From positions 1 through 63,525 of the forward strand of contig NZ_JAUXPI010000022.1 of NCBI RefSeq assembly GCF_030684035.1: a DNA stretch of 63,525 bases, in the 5' to 3' direction. The notes under the pieces were generated by a model. It ran no database searches. It was given only the letters and a program-made list of their open reading frames with translations, and was not told the DNA's origin. The translations under genes and the position numbers were made by a program. Shown here piece after piece: positions 48,968-57,335 of the stretch (position 1 is the first letter of the stretch; every line of letters begins with the position of its first letter). This DNA is from Phaeovulum sp. (GTDB lineage Bacteria > Pseudomonadota > Alphaproteobacteria > Rhodobacterales > Rhodobacteraceae).

Positions 48968-49588
48968 ATGACCAGCACCGACCGCCCGCAGATCTACCTT
49001 CTCACGCCGCCGGTGTTCGAACTCGAAAGCTTCATTCCCCGGCTCGGTGCCGTGCTTGACGCGGTCGAGGTGGCCTGCCTGCGGCTCGCGCTTGCCGGGC
49101 GCGATGAAGACGCCATCGCCCGCGCCGCCGATGCCTGCCGGATGGCCGCGCATGAACGCGATGTGGCGATCGTGATCGCCGAACATCTGAAACTGGTCGA
49201 ACCGCACGGGCTTGACGGCGTGCATCTGATGGATGCCGCCCGCTCGGTGCGGCTGGCGCGCAAGGAGCTCGGGGCCGATGCCATCGTCGGTGCCTGGTGC
49301 GGTGCCTCTAAACACGCGGGCATGGCGGCGGGCGAGGCGGGGGCAGATTATGTCTGCTTCGGCCCGATGGCCGAAACGCCGCTGCATAACGGCGCCATCG
49401 CCGAACGCGCACTGTTTTCGTGGTGGTCGGAAGTGATCGAGGTGCCGGTCGTCGCCGAAGGCGCGCTTACCGCCGCGCTGGTGGCCGAGCTTGCACCGGT
49501 CACCGATTTCTTCGCCTTTGGCGATGAAGTCTGGTCCGCCCCCGACCCTGTCGCGGCACTCAAGGCGCTGGCGGCGGCAATGGGCTGA
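48968..49588 (+). CDS. Thiamine phosphate synthase family protein (ThiE/TenI-like)
   Basis: 206 residues of TIM-barrel TMP-synthase type. PQIYLLTPPVFELESFIPRL, VACLRLALAGRDEDAIARAA, AAHERDVAIVIAEHLKLVEP, GLDGVHLMDAARSVRLARKE, IVGAWCGASKHAGMAAGEAG, ADYVCFGPMAETPLHNG. The phosphate-binding and barrel motifs are of the ThiE family, but key ThiE signature residues (for example the N-D-R block) are replaced, so it may have another role. No other thiamine gene or TPP riboswitch is nearby. Converges with tgt. Confidence 0.8.
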   Translation: MTSTDRPQIYLLTPPVFELESFIPRLGAVLDAVEVACLRLALAGRDEDAIARAADACRMAAHERDVAIVIAEHLKLVEPHGLDGVHLMDAARSVRLARKELGADAIVGAWCGASKHAGMAAGEAGADYVCFGPMAETPLHNGAIAERALFSWWSEVIEVPVVAEGALTAALVAELAPVTDFFAFGDEVWSAPDPVAALKALAAAMG

Positions 49589-49592
49589 ACGC

Positions 49593-50723
49593 CTAGCGCG
49601 GCTCGATATCGCCCGCCGCCCGCGCCGCGTGGAACGCGCGCACGAAACCGGCCAGCTGCCCGGCTGCAATTGCCCCCCGCAGCCCCGCCATAAGCTCCTG
49701 ATAATAGTGCAGGTTGTGCCATGTCAGCAGCATCGAGGCGATGATTTCGCCGGACCGGAACACATGGTGCAGATAGGCGCGGCTGTAGCTTTTGCAGGCC
49801 GGGCAGGAACAGGCCTCGTCAAGCGGGCGCGGATCATCCATATGCCGCGCGTTCTTGATGTTGACCACGCCGGCCCGGGTGAAAGCCTGCCCGGTGCGCC
49901 CCGACCGCGAGGGCAGCACGCAATCCATCATGTCGATGCCGCGCTCGACCGCGCCGACAATGTCGTCGGGCTTGCCGACCCCCATCAGGTAGCGCGGGCG
50001 ATCCTCGGGCAGCATCCCCGGCGCATAGTCGAGCACCCCGAACATCGCTTCCTGCCCCTCGCCCACCGCCAACCCACCAACCGCATAGCCCTCGAAACCG
50101 ATGGCGCGGAGCGCCTCGGCGCTTTCGGCGCGCAGATCATGTGTCACCCCGCCCTGCATGATGCCGAAAAGCGCGCGGCCGGGGCGCGCCCCGAAGGCCG
50201 CGCGCGACCGCGCCGCCCAACGCATCGAGCGGCGCATCGAGGCGGCCACCACCGCATCCGTCGCCGGCAGCGCCGGGCATTCGTCAAACGCCATGACGAT
50301 GTCGGAACCGAGCAGGCGCTGGATCTCCATGCTGCGCTCGGGTGTGAGATGGTGCGCGGAGCCGTCGATATGGCTTTTGAAGCTCACCCCGTCTTCGCTC
50401 ATCTTGCGCAGGGCCGCGAGGCTCATCACCTGAAACCCGCCCGAGTCGGTCAGAATCGGGCGCTGCCAGTTCATGAACCGGTGCAGCCCGCCAAGCCGGT
50501 CGATGCGCTCCGCGCTGGGGCGCAGCATCAGATGATAGGTGTTGCCGAGCAGAATATCGGCCCCGGTCGCGGCGACGCTTTCGGGCAGCATCGCCTTCAC
50601 CGTCGCGGCGGTGCCCACCGGCATGAAGGCGGGGGTGCGCACCGCGCCGCGCGGTGTGGTGATCACCCCCGCGCGGGCGCGCCCGTCAACAGCCGCTACC
50701 GTGAAGCCAAATCCCGTCGCCAC
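49593..50723 (-). CDS. tgt: Queuine tRNA-ribosyltransferase (tRNA-guanine transglycosylase)
   Basis: 376 residues, the standard length. Exchanges G34 for preQ1 in GUN-anticodon tRNAs, a step to queuosine. [56 protein letters not shown] (Asp acid/base), [36 protein letters not shown] (nucleophile Asp), and the zinc site [16 protein letters not shown]. Start at GTG 50723 with AGGGGG five bases upstream; the ATG at 50753 lacks such a site. Divergent from the Fe-S assembly genes, with a palindromic repeat between. Confidence 0.95.
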   Translation of the reverse strand: MATGFGFTVAAVDGRARAGVITTPRGAVRTPAFMPVGTAATVKAMLPESVAATGADILLGNTYHLMLRPSAERIDRLGGLHRFMNWQRPILTDSGGFQVMSLAALRKMSEDGVSFKSHIDGSAHHLTPERSMEIQRLLGSDIVMAFDECPALPATDAVVAASMRRSMRWAARSRAAFGARPGRALFGIMQGGVTHDLRAESAEALRAIGFEGYAVGGLAVGEGQEAMFGVLDYAPGMLPEDRPRYLMGVGKPDDIVGAVERGIDMMDCVLPSRSGRTGQAFTRAGVVNIKNARHMDDPRPLDEACSCPACKSYSRAYLHHVFRSGEIIASMLLTWHNLHYYQELMAGLRGAIAAGQLAGFVRAFHAARAAGDIEPR

Positions 50724-50791
50724 CGCCGCCCCCTGCCAAACCTTCGCCGCCATAGGCCAAAGCGCCGCCCTTGCCAAGACCGGGAGCTGCA

Positions 50792-50872
50792 ACTGCTTCG
50801 GATCAAATATCCCCCGCGGAGCGCAGCACCGCCCGCAAGAGCCTCCGGCGGGGATATTTTGACTGAAGCAGT
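50792..50872. repeat. Full palindromic intergenic repeat, copy between tgt and sufT-like gene
   Basis: Left arm 50792-50820 (ACTGCTTCGG...ATATCCCCCGCGGA) and right arm 50844-50872 (TCCGGCGGGGATATTT...GAAGCAGT), imperfect inverted arms of about 29 bases with a 23-base centre. The copy at 59771-59852 has the same layout; right-arm half copies lie at 9671-9695 and 15479-15502. Confidence 0.75.
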
Positions 50873-50942
50873 CGCAAGCGGGACTGGACCTTGCGCCGGG
50901 TATTCCCTATATAATCGCTCAACAACCTGACACGAGTGCCCC

Positions 50943-51305
50943 ATGACCGAAGCCCCCGGCCCGCTTGAAGGCTCGCCGCTGATCCGCCCCTCCAGCACCG
51001 AGCACCCGCTCTACGAGCGCGTTGTCGAAGCGTGTCGCACCGTATATGACCCTGAAATTCCAGTGAACATCTGGGATCTCGGGCTGATCTACACGATCGA
51101 CATCAACCCCGAGAACGCGGTCGATATTACCATGACACTGACCGCGCCGGGTTGCCCTGTCGCGGGCGAGATGCCGGGTTGGGTGGCCGATGCGGTGGAA
51201 CCGCTCGATGGTGTGCAGCGGGTCAATGTGCAGATGACCTTTGATCCGCAATGGGGCATGGAGATGATGTCCGACGAGGCGCGGCTTGAACTGGGGTTCA
51301 TGTGA
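50943..51305 (+). CDS. SufT-like DUF59/MIP18 family Fe-S assembly protein
   Basis: 120 residues. DPEIPVNIWDLGLIYTIDIN is the family signature, followed by VDITMTLTAPGCPVAGEMPG with the conserved cysteine, and VNVQMTFDPQWGMEMMSDEA. DUF59 proteins (SufT, PaaD, MIP18) deliver Fe-S clusters to target enzymes. Overlaps the A-type carrier by one base (TGATG), which supports the Fe-S role. No complete suf cluster is present in the window. Confidence 0.9.
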   Translation: MTEAPGPLEGSPLIRPSSTEHPLYERVVEACRTVYDPEIPVNIWDLGLIYTIDINPENAVDITMTLTAPGCPVAGEMPGWVADAVEPLDGVQRVNVQMTFDPQWGMEMMSDEARLELGFM

Positions 51306-51667
51306 TGTTCGGGCTTTCCGGCAAGGCGGCCGTTACGCTCAGCCCCCGCGCCGTCGCGCAGGTGGCGCGGCTGATGGCGGCGAGGGGCGGCGCGGGGCTG
51401 CGGCTTGGCGTCAAGAAGGGCGGCTGCGCGGGCATGGAGTACACGCTCGAGGTCGCCGAGGTGGCCGGGCCGATGGATGAGGTGGTCGAACAGGACGGCG
51501 CGCGGGTGCTGATCGCGCCGATGGCGCAGATGTTCCTGTTCGGAACCGAGATCGACTATGAAGACGGGCTGCTCAGCGCCGGTTTCAGGTTCAACAACCC
51601 CAATGTCGCCGAAGCCTGCGGCTGCGGCGAGTCGATCCGCTTCAAAGACACGCCCGACGCGCCCTGA
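51305..51667 (+). CDS. A-type iron-sulfur carrier protein (SufA/IscA-like)
   Basis: 120 residues of HesB fold. VTLSPRAVAQVARLMAARGG, GLRLGVKKGGCAGMEYTLEV (first conserved cysteine), FLFGTEIDYEDGLLSAGFRF, and the C-x-C motif ACGCGESIRF. It carries an intermediate [2Fe-2S] or [4Fe-4S] cluster between scaffold and apo-proteins. Starts on the stop of the DUF59 gene. ATG 51305 is preferred over a GTG three bases upstream. Confidence 0.93.
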   Translation: MFGLSGKAAVTLSPRAVAQVARLMAARGGAGLRLGVKKGGCAGMEYTLEVAEVAGPMDEVVEQDGARVLIAPMAQMFLFGTEIDYEDGLLSAGFRFNNPNVAEACGCGESIRFKDTPDAP

Positions 51668-51735
51668 GCGGATTTTTGCCTTGCAGCGCCGCGCATGCTG
51701 CCTAGTCTGGCGGCAAGGCAGCGGGGGGTGGCGCG

Positions 51736-52482
51736 ATGCGGCGGAAACTGGCGGCAGGCAACTGGAAAATGAACGGAGTGGCGGCGGACCTCGCCGAGGT
51801 CAAGGCGCTGATCGCCGCCCACCCCGAGCCCGGCTGCGAGGTGCTGATCTGCCCGCCCGCCACGCTTATCGCGCAGATGAACTGGGCCAAGGGAGCGCAT
51901 CCGCTGGCGCTTGGCGGGCAGGATTGCCACGTCAAGGCCGCAGGCGCGCATACCGGCGACATTTCGGCTCCGATGCTGGTTGATGCGGGCGCAAGCCATG
52001 TCATCGTCGGCCATTCCGAACGCCGCGCCGATCATGGGGAAACCAACTCCGAGGTGCGCGCCAAGGCGCTTGCCGCGCAGGCCGCCGGGCTGGTGGCGGT
52101 GATCTGCCTCGGCGAGACCGAGGCCGAGCGCGATGCGGGCGCAACCCTTGCCGTGATCGGGGCGCAGCTTGGTGCATCGGTGCCCGAAAGTGCGACCGGG
52201 GCAGATACGGTGATCGCCTATGAACCGGTCTGGGCGATCGGCACCGGGCGCACGCCGACGCCCGCACAGATCGCCGAGGTGCATGGCTTCCTGCGCGCCG
52301 AACTGGTGGCGCGCTTCGGGCCCGAGGGTGCCGCCTTCCGGCTGCTTTACGGCGGCTCGGTGAAGCCTTCGAACGCCGCCGAGATATTTGCCCTGCCCGA
52401 CGTCGATGGCGCGCTGGTGGGCGGCGCGAGCCTCAAGGCCGCCGATTTCGGCGCGATCATCGCGGCACTTGCGGCCGCCTGA
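51736..52482 (+). CDS. tpiA: Triosephosphate isomerase
   Basis: 248 residues. Interconverts dihydroxyacetone phosphate and glyceraldehyde 3-phosphate. Substrate Lys in AGNWKMNG, catalytic His in [15 protein letters not shown], catalytic Glu in [15 protein letters not shown], phosphate loop [15 protein letters not shown] and [14 protein letters not shown]. 68 bases after the A-type carrier gene. Converges with the TRAP permease gene. Confidence 0.97.
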   Translation: MRRKLAAGNWKMNGVAADLAEVKALIAAHPEPGCEVLICPPATLIAQMNWAKGAHPLALGGQDCHVKAAGAHTGDISAPMLVDAGASHVIVGHSERRADHGETNSEVRAKALAAQAAGLVAVICLGETEAERDAGATLAVIGAQLGASVPESATGADTVIAYEPVWAIGTGRTPTPAQIAEVHGFLRAELVARFGPEGAAFRLLYGGSVKPSNAAEIFALPDVDGALVGGASLKAADFGAIIAALAAA

Positions 52483-52488
52483 ACCAAA

Positions 52489-52509
52489 CGGCCCCCGCAA
52501 GGGGGGCCG
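52489..52509 (-). terminator. Terminator-like stem between tpiA and TRAP permease
   Basis: CGGCCCCC, GCAA loop, GGGGG(G)CCG. On the minus strand it is followed by TTTGGTTC, a modest U-tract after the TRAP permease gene. It may serve both convergent genes. Confidence 0.6.
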
Positions 52510-52531
52510 CAGCCTATGCGCATCTGGTCGT

Positions 52532-54709
52532 TCAGTCGGCACCGCGCGAAATCCGGCTTGGCGTCAGCAGCCGCTTTTGCAACGCCCAGACCAGAAGCCC
52601 CGCACCGATGCCAATCGCATCTGTCAGCCAGCCACCATCGATCATGCCGAGCGCCGCAACCAGCAACACGATCCGCAGCGGCCAGGAAAGCGCGCCAAAG
52701 AACCAGCCCTGCACCATCGACGACAGCAGAAAGATGCCGAAGGCCGCCGAAACGAACACATGGGTTATTTCAATCCATGTGCCCTGCATCAGCATGGCGG
52801 GCGAGGAGAAGAACATGAACGGCACCACAAAGGCGGCAAGACCGATCTTGAAGCTTTCCACCGATGTTCGCATCGGGTCCGATTGCGCGATCGCGGCCCC
52901 GGCATAGGCCGCCAGTGCCACCGGGGGCGTGATCGCCGACATCACCGCGAAATAGAAGATGAAAAAGTGCGCGGTCAGCATTGGAATGCCCATCTGCACC
53001 AGGCCGGGCGCGATGACCGAGGCCGCCACCGCATAGGCCGCCGTGGTCGGCATGCCCATGCCGAGGATGATCGCCACCACCATCGCGAAGAAAAGCGCCA
53101 TCGCCTGGCTCTGGCCGGCAAGGCCGAGCAGCAGCGATGAAAAGCGGGTGCCGACCCCGGTCAGCGCGATGACCCCGACAATGATCCCTGCCGCGGCGCA
53201 GACGGCCACCAGTTGCAGGCTCATCTTCGCCGCAATTTCAAGCGCATAGAGAATCGCGCGCGGGCCCATCCTGTATGGCGTGAGCCAGCTGACCACGGTC
53301 GCCGCCGCCATGGCGAGCGTTCCGGCACGGATCACCGAATAGCCCATGAACAGCGCGCCGATCAGAATGAAGATCGGGATGAACAGATAAACCTGGCGCG
53401 CCAGCTTGCCGAATTTCGGCAACTCATCGCGTGGCAGCCCCTTCATCCCGTGCTTCTGCGCCGCCAGATCGACCATGAAATAAACCGACATGAAGTAGAG
53501 AACCGCCGGAATGATCGCCGCAATCACGATGTCGCGGTACGCGATGGCGGTAATCTCGGACATGATGAAGGCACCCGCCCCCATGATCGGCGGCAAGATC
53601 TGCCCGCCCGAAGACGCCGCAGCTTCAACCGCCGCGGCGGTCTGCGGCTTGTAGCCGACCCGCTTCATCAGCGGAATGGTCAGCGACCCCGTCGCCACCA
53701 CGTTGCCTGCCGAGGTGCCGTTGATCATGCCCATCAACCCCGAGCCGAGCACCGCCACCTTGGCCGGCCCGCCCCGCGATCCGCCCGCGGCGGCAAAGGC
53801 GAAATTGACGAAATATTCGCCCACCCGGCTTGCCTGCAAGAACGCCGCAAAGGTGACAAACAGGATGATGTAGGTCGAGGAGATCGCCGTGGTTGGCCCG
53901 AGAATGCCCTGATCGGTATAGACATAGGTGAAAAAGCGCGAGGCGCTGTAGCCTCGGTGTTGCAGCACGCCGGGCAGCCACGGCCCGACAAAGCTGTAGA
54001 GAATGAAGATCGAGGCGATGATCACCAGCGCCAGCCCCGCCAGCCGCCGGGTCAGTTCGAGGATCAGGATAACCCCGGCTATCGCCGCATACATGTCGGC
54101 CTGTTTGGCCAGCGCCGTACCTGCCCGCAGCCGCAGGAACGGCGCGTGAAAGATGATGTACATCGCCACCGTGACCGCCGCGATCGCCAGCAACACGTCG
54201 GCAAGGTCGATCCGGCGCCGGTCGCGCAGCGGAAACACCCAGCCAAGCAACAGCACCCAGATCGTGCCGCCGACCAGCGGCAGGCTGAAGCTCCATTCCA
54301 TCGCGGTCTTGGCGGCGGCTTGATCGACGCCTTTGCCGGTGATCCAGAACAGCAGCGCCTGCGCGAAGGCCAGCAAAATGGCCACCGCGCCGGGGGCAAG
54401 CAGCAAGAGGTAGGTGCGTTGCAAAAGCGCAGGGGCCCGCGCGGCACCCGATGCCGGCAGGCTCGACCCCGAAAACAGCAGGAACCCCAGCGCCAAGCCG
54501 CCACCGACATGCAGCAAACGGTAGGTCCAGGTTTCCAGCGGGTAGAGGTTCATCACCCCGACGTGGAAGGACGTATAGACGATGCACAGCACCATCACGA
54601 GATAGGCCACATGGCCGGTCGGCACGCGCTGGTTGATGGAAATGATCTCGGCATCGACGTTTTGCGAAAGCGCATGCAGGTCGGCCGGAGCCTTGGCGGT
54701 CGCGGTCAT
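52532..54709 (-). CDS. TRAP transporter permease, fused 4TM-12TM subunits (TAXI type)
   Basis: 725 residues. N-terminal small permease (DctQ-like, VAYLVMVLCIVYTSFHVGVM and following helices), then a large DctM-like permease: FVTFAAFLQASRVGEYFVNF, VLGSGLMGMINGTSAGNVVA, GSLTIPLMKRVGYKPQTAAA, EAAASSGGQILPPIMGAGAF and MVVAIILGMGMPTTAAYAVA. The fusion is typical of TAXI-type TRAP systems, which drive uptake with a Na+ or H+ gradient. ATG 54709 has GGGAG six bases upstream. 85 bases behind the binding-protein gene. Confidence 0.94.
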   Translation of the reverse strand: MTATAKAPADLHALSQNVDAEIISINQRVPTGHVAYLVMVLCIVYTSFHVGVMNLYPLETWTYRLLHVGGGLALGFLLFSGSSLPASGAARAPALLQRTYLLLLAPGAVAILLAFAQALLFWITGKGVDQAAAKTAMEWSFSLPLVGGTIWVLLLGWVFPLRDRRRIDLADVLLAIAAVTVAMYIIFHAPFLRLRAGTALAKQADMYAAIAGVILILELTRRLAGLALVIIASIFILYSFVGPWLPGVLQHRGYSASRFFTYVYTDQGILGPTTAISSTYIILFVTFAAFLQASRVGEYFVNFAFAAAGGSRGGPAKVAVLGSGLMGMINGTSAGNVVATGSLTIPLMKRVGYKPQTAAAVEAAASSGGQILPPIMGAGAFIMSEITAIAYRDIVIAAIIPAVLYFMSVYFMVDLAAQKHGMKGLPRDELPKFGKLARQVYLFIPIFILIGALFMGYSVIRAGTLAMAAATVVSWLTPYRMGPRAILYALEIAAKMSLQLVAVCAAAGIIVGVIALTGVGTRFSSLLLGLAGQSQAMALFFAMVVAIILGMGMPTTAAYAVAASVIAPGLVQMGIPMLTAHFFIFYFAVMSAITPPVALAAYAGAAIAQSDPMRTSVESFKIGLAAFVVPFMFFSSPAMLMQGTWIEITHVFVSAAFGIFLLSSMVQGWFFGALSWPLRIVLLVAALGMIDGGWLTDAIGIGAGLLVWALQKRLLTPSRISRGAD

Positions 54710-54794
54710 CGGGTTCTCCCAAGGGAAAGGCAGCAGGTGTAAAGCGGCACCCGCCCCGCTTCGGGCAGGTGCCGCCAATGCTTGCAGGCGACCG

Positions 54795-55763
54795 TTACTT
54801 CAGGTTCGCGGGCACCACGAAGCCCTTTTCTTCAAGGTAACGCACGGCACCGGGGTGGAACGGCATGAAGGTGTTCTTGTCCCAGTTCGCCAGCAGCGTT
54901 TCCTTGGCCGCCGCGTGGATACCCACCATGCGGTCGGGGTTTTCCATCGCCAGTTTGGTGATCTCGTAGGCGAGGCTTTCGGGCATATCGGCATGCGCGA
55001 TGGCAAAGTTCCAGAGCGCGACGGTGTTCTGGTCGTAATCATGCCCGGCATAGGTGCCTGCGGGGATCGCCAGGGGTGCCATTGCCGGATAGGCGGCCAG
55101 CACCTTCGGCAGTTCCTCGGCGCTAAAGCCGAACATCACCACATCCTGTTCCGCAGCCAGTTGCGAGAAGGCCGAAATCGGCACGCCTGCCGCAAAGGCG
55201 AAAGCGTCGATCAGCCCATCACCAAGCTGGCCCGCGGCATCCGAGGCCCCCGCATTCGAGATATTGGCGCTCACACCCAAAGCTTGCAGAAACAGCGGCC
55301 AGTAGGTTCCGGGGGTGCCGCCCGCCGGGCCGACACTGACGCGTTTGCCCGCCAGATCGGAAACCGAGGTGATACCCGATTTCTTCAGCGCAATCACCTG
55401 GAACGGGGTCTGATACATCGGGAACAGTGCGCGGATCGAGCGGTGCTCAAGCCCCGGCGCAAGTTCGGATTTGCCCATCCAGGCGTCAAAGGCCGGACCC
55501 ATGGTGACCAGACCCATCAGGTGGTCGCCGGTTTCCACCAGCGTCACGTTCTGCACCGGGCCGCCGGTCACTTCGCCGGTGGCGCTGAGGCCAAGCGCCT
55601 CGGTGATGTAGCTGGCAAAGCCGTTGCCATAGACAAAATAGGTGCCGCCCTGGCTGGCAGTGCCAATTGTCAGTTCTCTCGGCCAGCCGGCGCGGTCTTG
55701 GGCGGCAGCAGGAATGGCCATAAGTGCAGCAACCGCAAAAGCGGCAAATTTGGTGAGTCGCAT
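54795..55763 (-). CDS. TAXI family TRAP transporter solute-binding protein
   Basis: 322 residues. Signal peptide MRLTKFAAFAVAALMAIPAAA. ELTIGTASQGGTYFVYGNGF is the TAXI signature (T-A-S-x-G-G-T-Y), followed by GKRVSVGPAGGTPGTYWPLF and FAFAAGVPISAF. TAXI proteins bind dicarboxylates or amino acids such as glutamate; the ligand cannot be read from sequence. First gene of the transport operon, preceded by a candidate sigma-54 promoter. The regulators lie directly upstream on the same strand. Confidence 0.94.
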   Translation of the reverse strand: MRLTKFAAFAVAALMAIPAAAQDRAGWPRELTIGTASQGGTYFVYGNGFASYITEALGLSATGEVTGGPVQNVTLVETGDHLMGLVTMGPAFDAWMGKSELAPGLEHRSIRALFPMYQTPFQVIALKKSGITSVSDLAGKRVSVGPAGGTPGTYWPLFLQALGVSANISNAGASDAAGQLGDGLIDAFAFAAGVPISAFSQLAAEQDVVMFGFSAEELPKVLAAYPAMAPLAIPAGTYAGHDYDQNTVALWNFAIAHADMPESLAYEITKLAMENPDRMVGIHAAAKETLLANWDKNTFMPFHPGAVRYLEEKGFVVPANLK

Positions 55764-55791
55764 AGTGTTCCTCCCAGAACGTCTCTCAGGT

Positions 55792-55806
55792 GCAGGGGTC
55801 CGGCCC
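55792..55806 (-). promoter_or_regulatory. Candidate sigma-54 promoter of the TAXI-TRAP operon
   Basis: On the minus strand GG (55805-55804), ten bases, GC (55793-55792), the -24/-12 spacing of RpoN promoters, within TTGGGGCCGGACCCCTGCA. The match to consensus is only partial (TGGCACG and TTGC each miss bases), and the segment can also form a short GGGG/CCCC hairpin. The start would lie about 20 bases before the ATG at 55763. Confidence 0.35.
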
Positions 55807-55932
55807 CAATCTCGCGCTTACCCAGCGGCAAGCGGCGAAATGCCGGTACAGGAAAGCAGACTGCGCCACCGCCGATCAATCACCATGTGGCAGATGCCCG
55901 CAGGAATATGCACCGAAGCAGGCGCGATGGGT

Positions 55933-55971
55933 GGAAATCGTTACATCACATGGCCGAGGTGTAGCGATTCC
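55933..55971. promoter_or_regulatory. Inverted half-sites, candidate activator binding site (UAS)
   Basis: GGAAATCGTTAC (55933-55944) and GTAGCGATTCC (55961-55971) are inverted copies of GGA(A)ATCGNTAC with a 16-base spacer. They lie 128 bases upstream of the sigma-54 promoter candidate, the usual place for NtrC-type enhancers, and in the gap between the regulator gene and the TAXI gene. Confidence 0.45.
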
Positions 55972-55985
55972 TGCCCATCAGCGGG

Positions 55986-57335
55986 TCAGTTTTCATTGCT
56001 GCCGCTGTAGTCGGCCTTGTCCAACCCGTAGCGCTGCATCTTTTCATAAAGTGTCTTGCGCGAAAGCCCGAGCTGTTCATAGACCGGGCGCAGGCTGCCT
56101 AGATGGGCGCGCAGAGCACTGTCAAGTGCGCGGCGCTCGAACTCGGCCACCTGATCGGCAAGCCGCGTCGGCCCCTCGACATTTCCGAGCCCTGCCTCTG
56201 CCAACCCCAGGCCAAGCGCAAAACGGTCCGCGACATTGCGCAACTCGCGCACATTGCCGGGCCAGTCGCGCGCGGCAATGGCAGCGATCACCTGCGGCGG
56301 TGCCTTGACCGGTTCAACGCGATGGCGCGTGGCGGCCTCGGCCAGAAGCCGCAGGAACAGCAGCGCCACATCTTCGCGCCGCGCCGACAAGGGCGGCACG
56401 GTCAGCCGCACGGCGTTCAGGCGGTAAAAGAGATCATCGCGGAACCGCCCGGCCGCCACCTCATCCTCCAGCGCTACCCGACTGGTCACGATGAAGCGCG
56501 CATCTAGCGCCACCGCCTCGTTCGAACCGAGCCGGGTAATTGCGCCTTCCTGCAACACGCCCAACAGCTTGCCCTGCATCGCGATCGGCATCGAGCCGAT
56601 ATCGTCGAGCAAGATCGTGCCGCCGCGCGCATGTTCGAACTTGCCGAACCGCGCCCGCATCGCGCCCGGAAATGCGCCCGCCTCATGCCCGAACAACTCG
56701 CTTTCGATCAGCGTCTCGGGCAGCGCCGCACAGTCGATGGTGATGAACGGCTTGCGCGCCCGCGCCGAGAGGTCATGCAGCGCCCGCGCCACCACCTCCT
56801 TGCCCGATCCGGTTTCGCCGACGATCAGCACATTGGCCTCGGTCGGGCCAATGGTGCGGATCCGCCGCCGCAGGTCGATCATCGCATTCGACCGCCCGAC
56901 CAGCCGCTGTTCCAGATCGTCCGCCTGCCCGGCCGCCGCGCGCAGCACCCGGTTTTCCAGAACCAGCCGCCGGTGATCGAGCGCGCGGCTGGCGATTTCG
57001 ACCAGTTGCGAGCCGGAAAACGGCTTTTCGACGAAATCATAGGCCCCCTCACGCATTGCCCGCACCGCAAGCTGCACATCGCTGTGCCCGGTGATCAGAA
57101 TCACCGGTATTTCGTGGTCGATCTCGTGGATGCGGTTCATCAGGCTGATGCCGTCGATGCCGGGCATGCGGATATCGGTAATGACGATGCCGGGAAAGCC
57201 GAAGCTGACCAGATCAAGCGCGCGGTCGCCCTGCGCCAGTTCCTCAACCTCGAACCCCGCCAGATCAAGCAGTTGCGCGGTAGAGGCCCGCATCGCCGCA
57301 TCGTCATCGACCAGCAGGATATGCACCGCGCTCAT
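55986..57335 (-). CDS. NtrC/DctD-like sigma-54-dependent response regulator
   Basis: 449 residues: receiver domain (phospho-Asp D54 in VITDIRMPG, Thr and Lys in VILITGHSD and FVEKPF), AAA+ domain (Walker A GETGSGKE, 173-180), C-terminal Fis-type HTH (LGSLRPVYEQLGLSRKTLYE). The sigma-54 contact loop, normally G-A-F-T-G-A, reads GHEAGAFPGAMR (Pro at about 223), and Walker B reads ILLDDIG rather than L-D-E-I-G. Both differ from classical DctD, so ATPase-driven open-complex formation may be altered. Overlaps the sensor kinase gene by four bases. Confidence 0.92.
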   Translation of the reverse strand: MSAVHILLVDDDAAMRASTAQLLDLAGFEVEELAQGDRALDLVSFGFPGIVITDIRMPGIDGISLMNRIHEIDHEIPVILITGHSDVQLAVRAMREGAYDFVEKPFSGSQLVEIASRALDHRRLVLENRVLRAAAGQADDLEQRLVGRSNAMIDLRRRIRTIGPTEANVLIVGETGSGKEVVARALHDLSARARKPFITIDCAALPETLIESELFGHEAGAFPGAMRARFGKFEHARGGTILLDDIGSMPIAMQGKLLGVLQEGAITRLGSNEAVALDARFIVTSRVALEDEVAAGRFRDDLFYRLNAVRLTVPPLSARREDVALLFLRLLAEAATRHRVEPVKAPPQVIAAIAARDWPGNVRELRNVADRFALGLGLAEAGLGNVEGPTRLADQVAEFERRALDSALRAHLGSLRPVYEQLGLSRKTLYEKMQRYGLDKADYSGSNEN

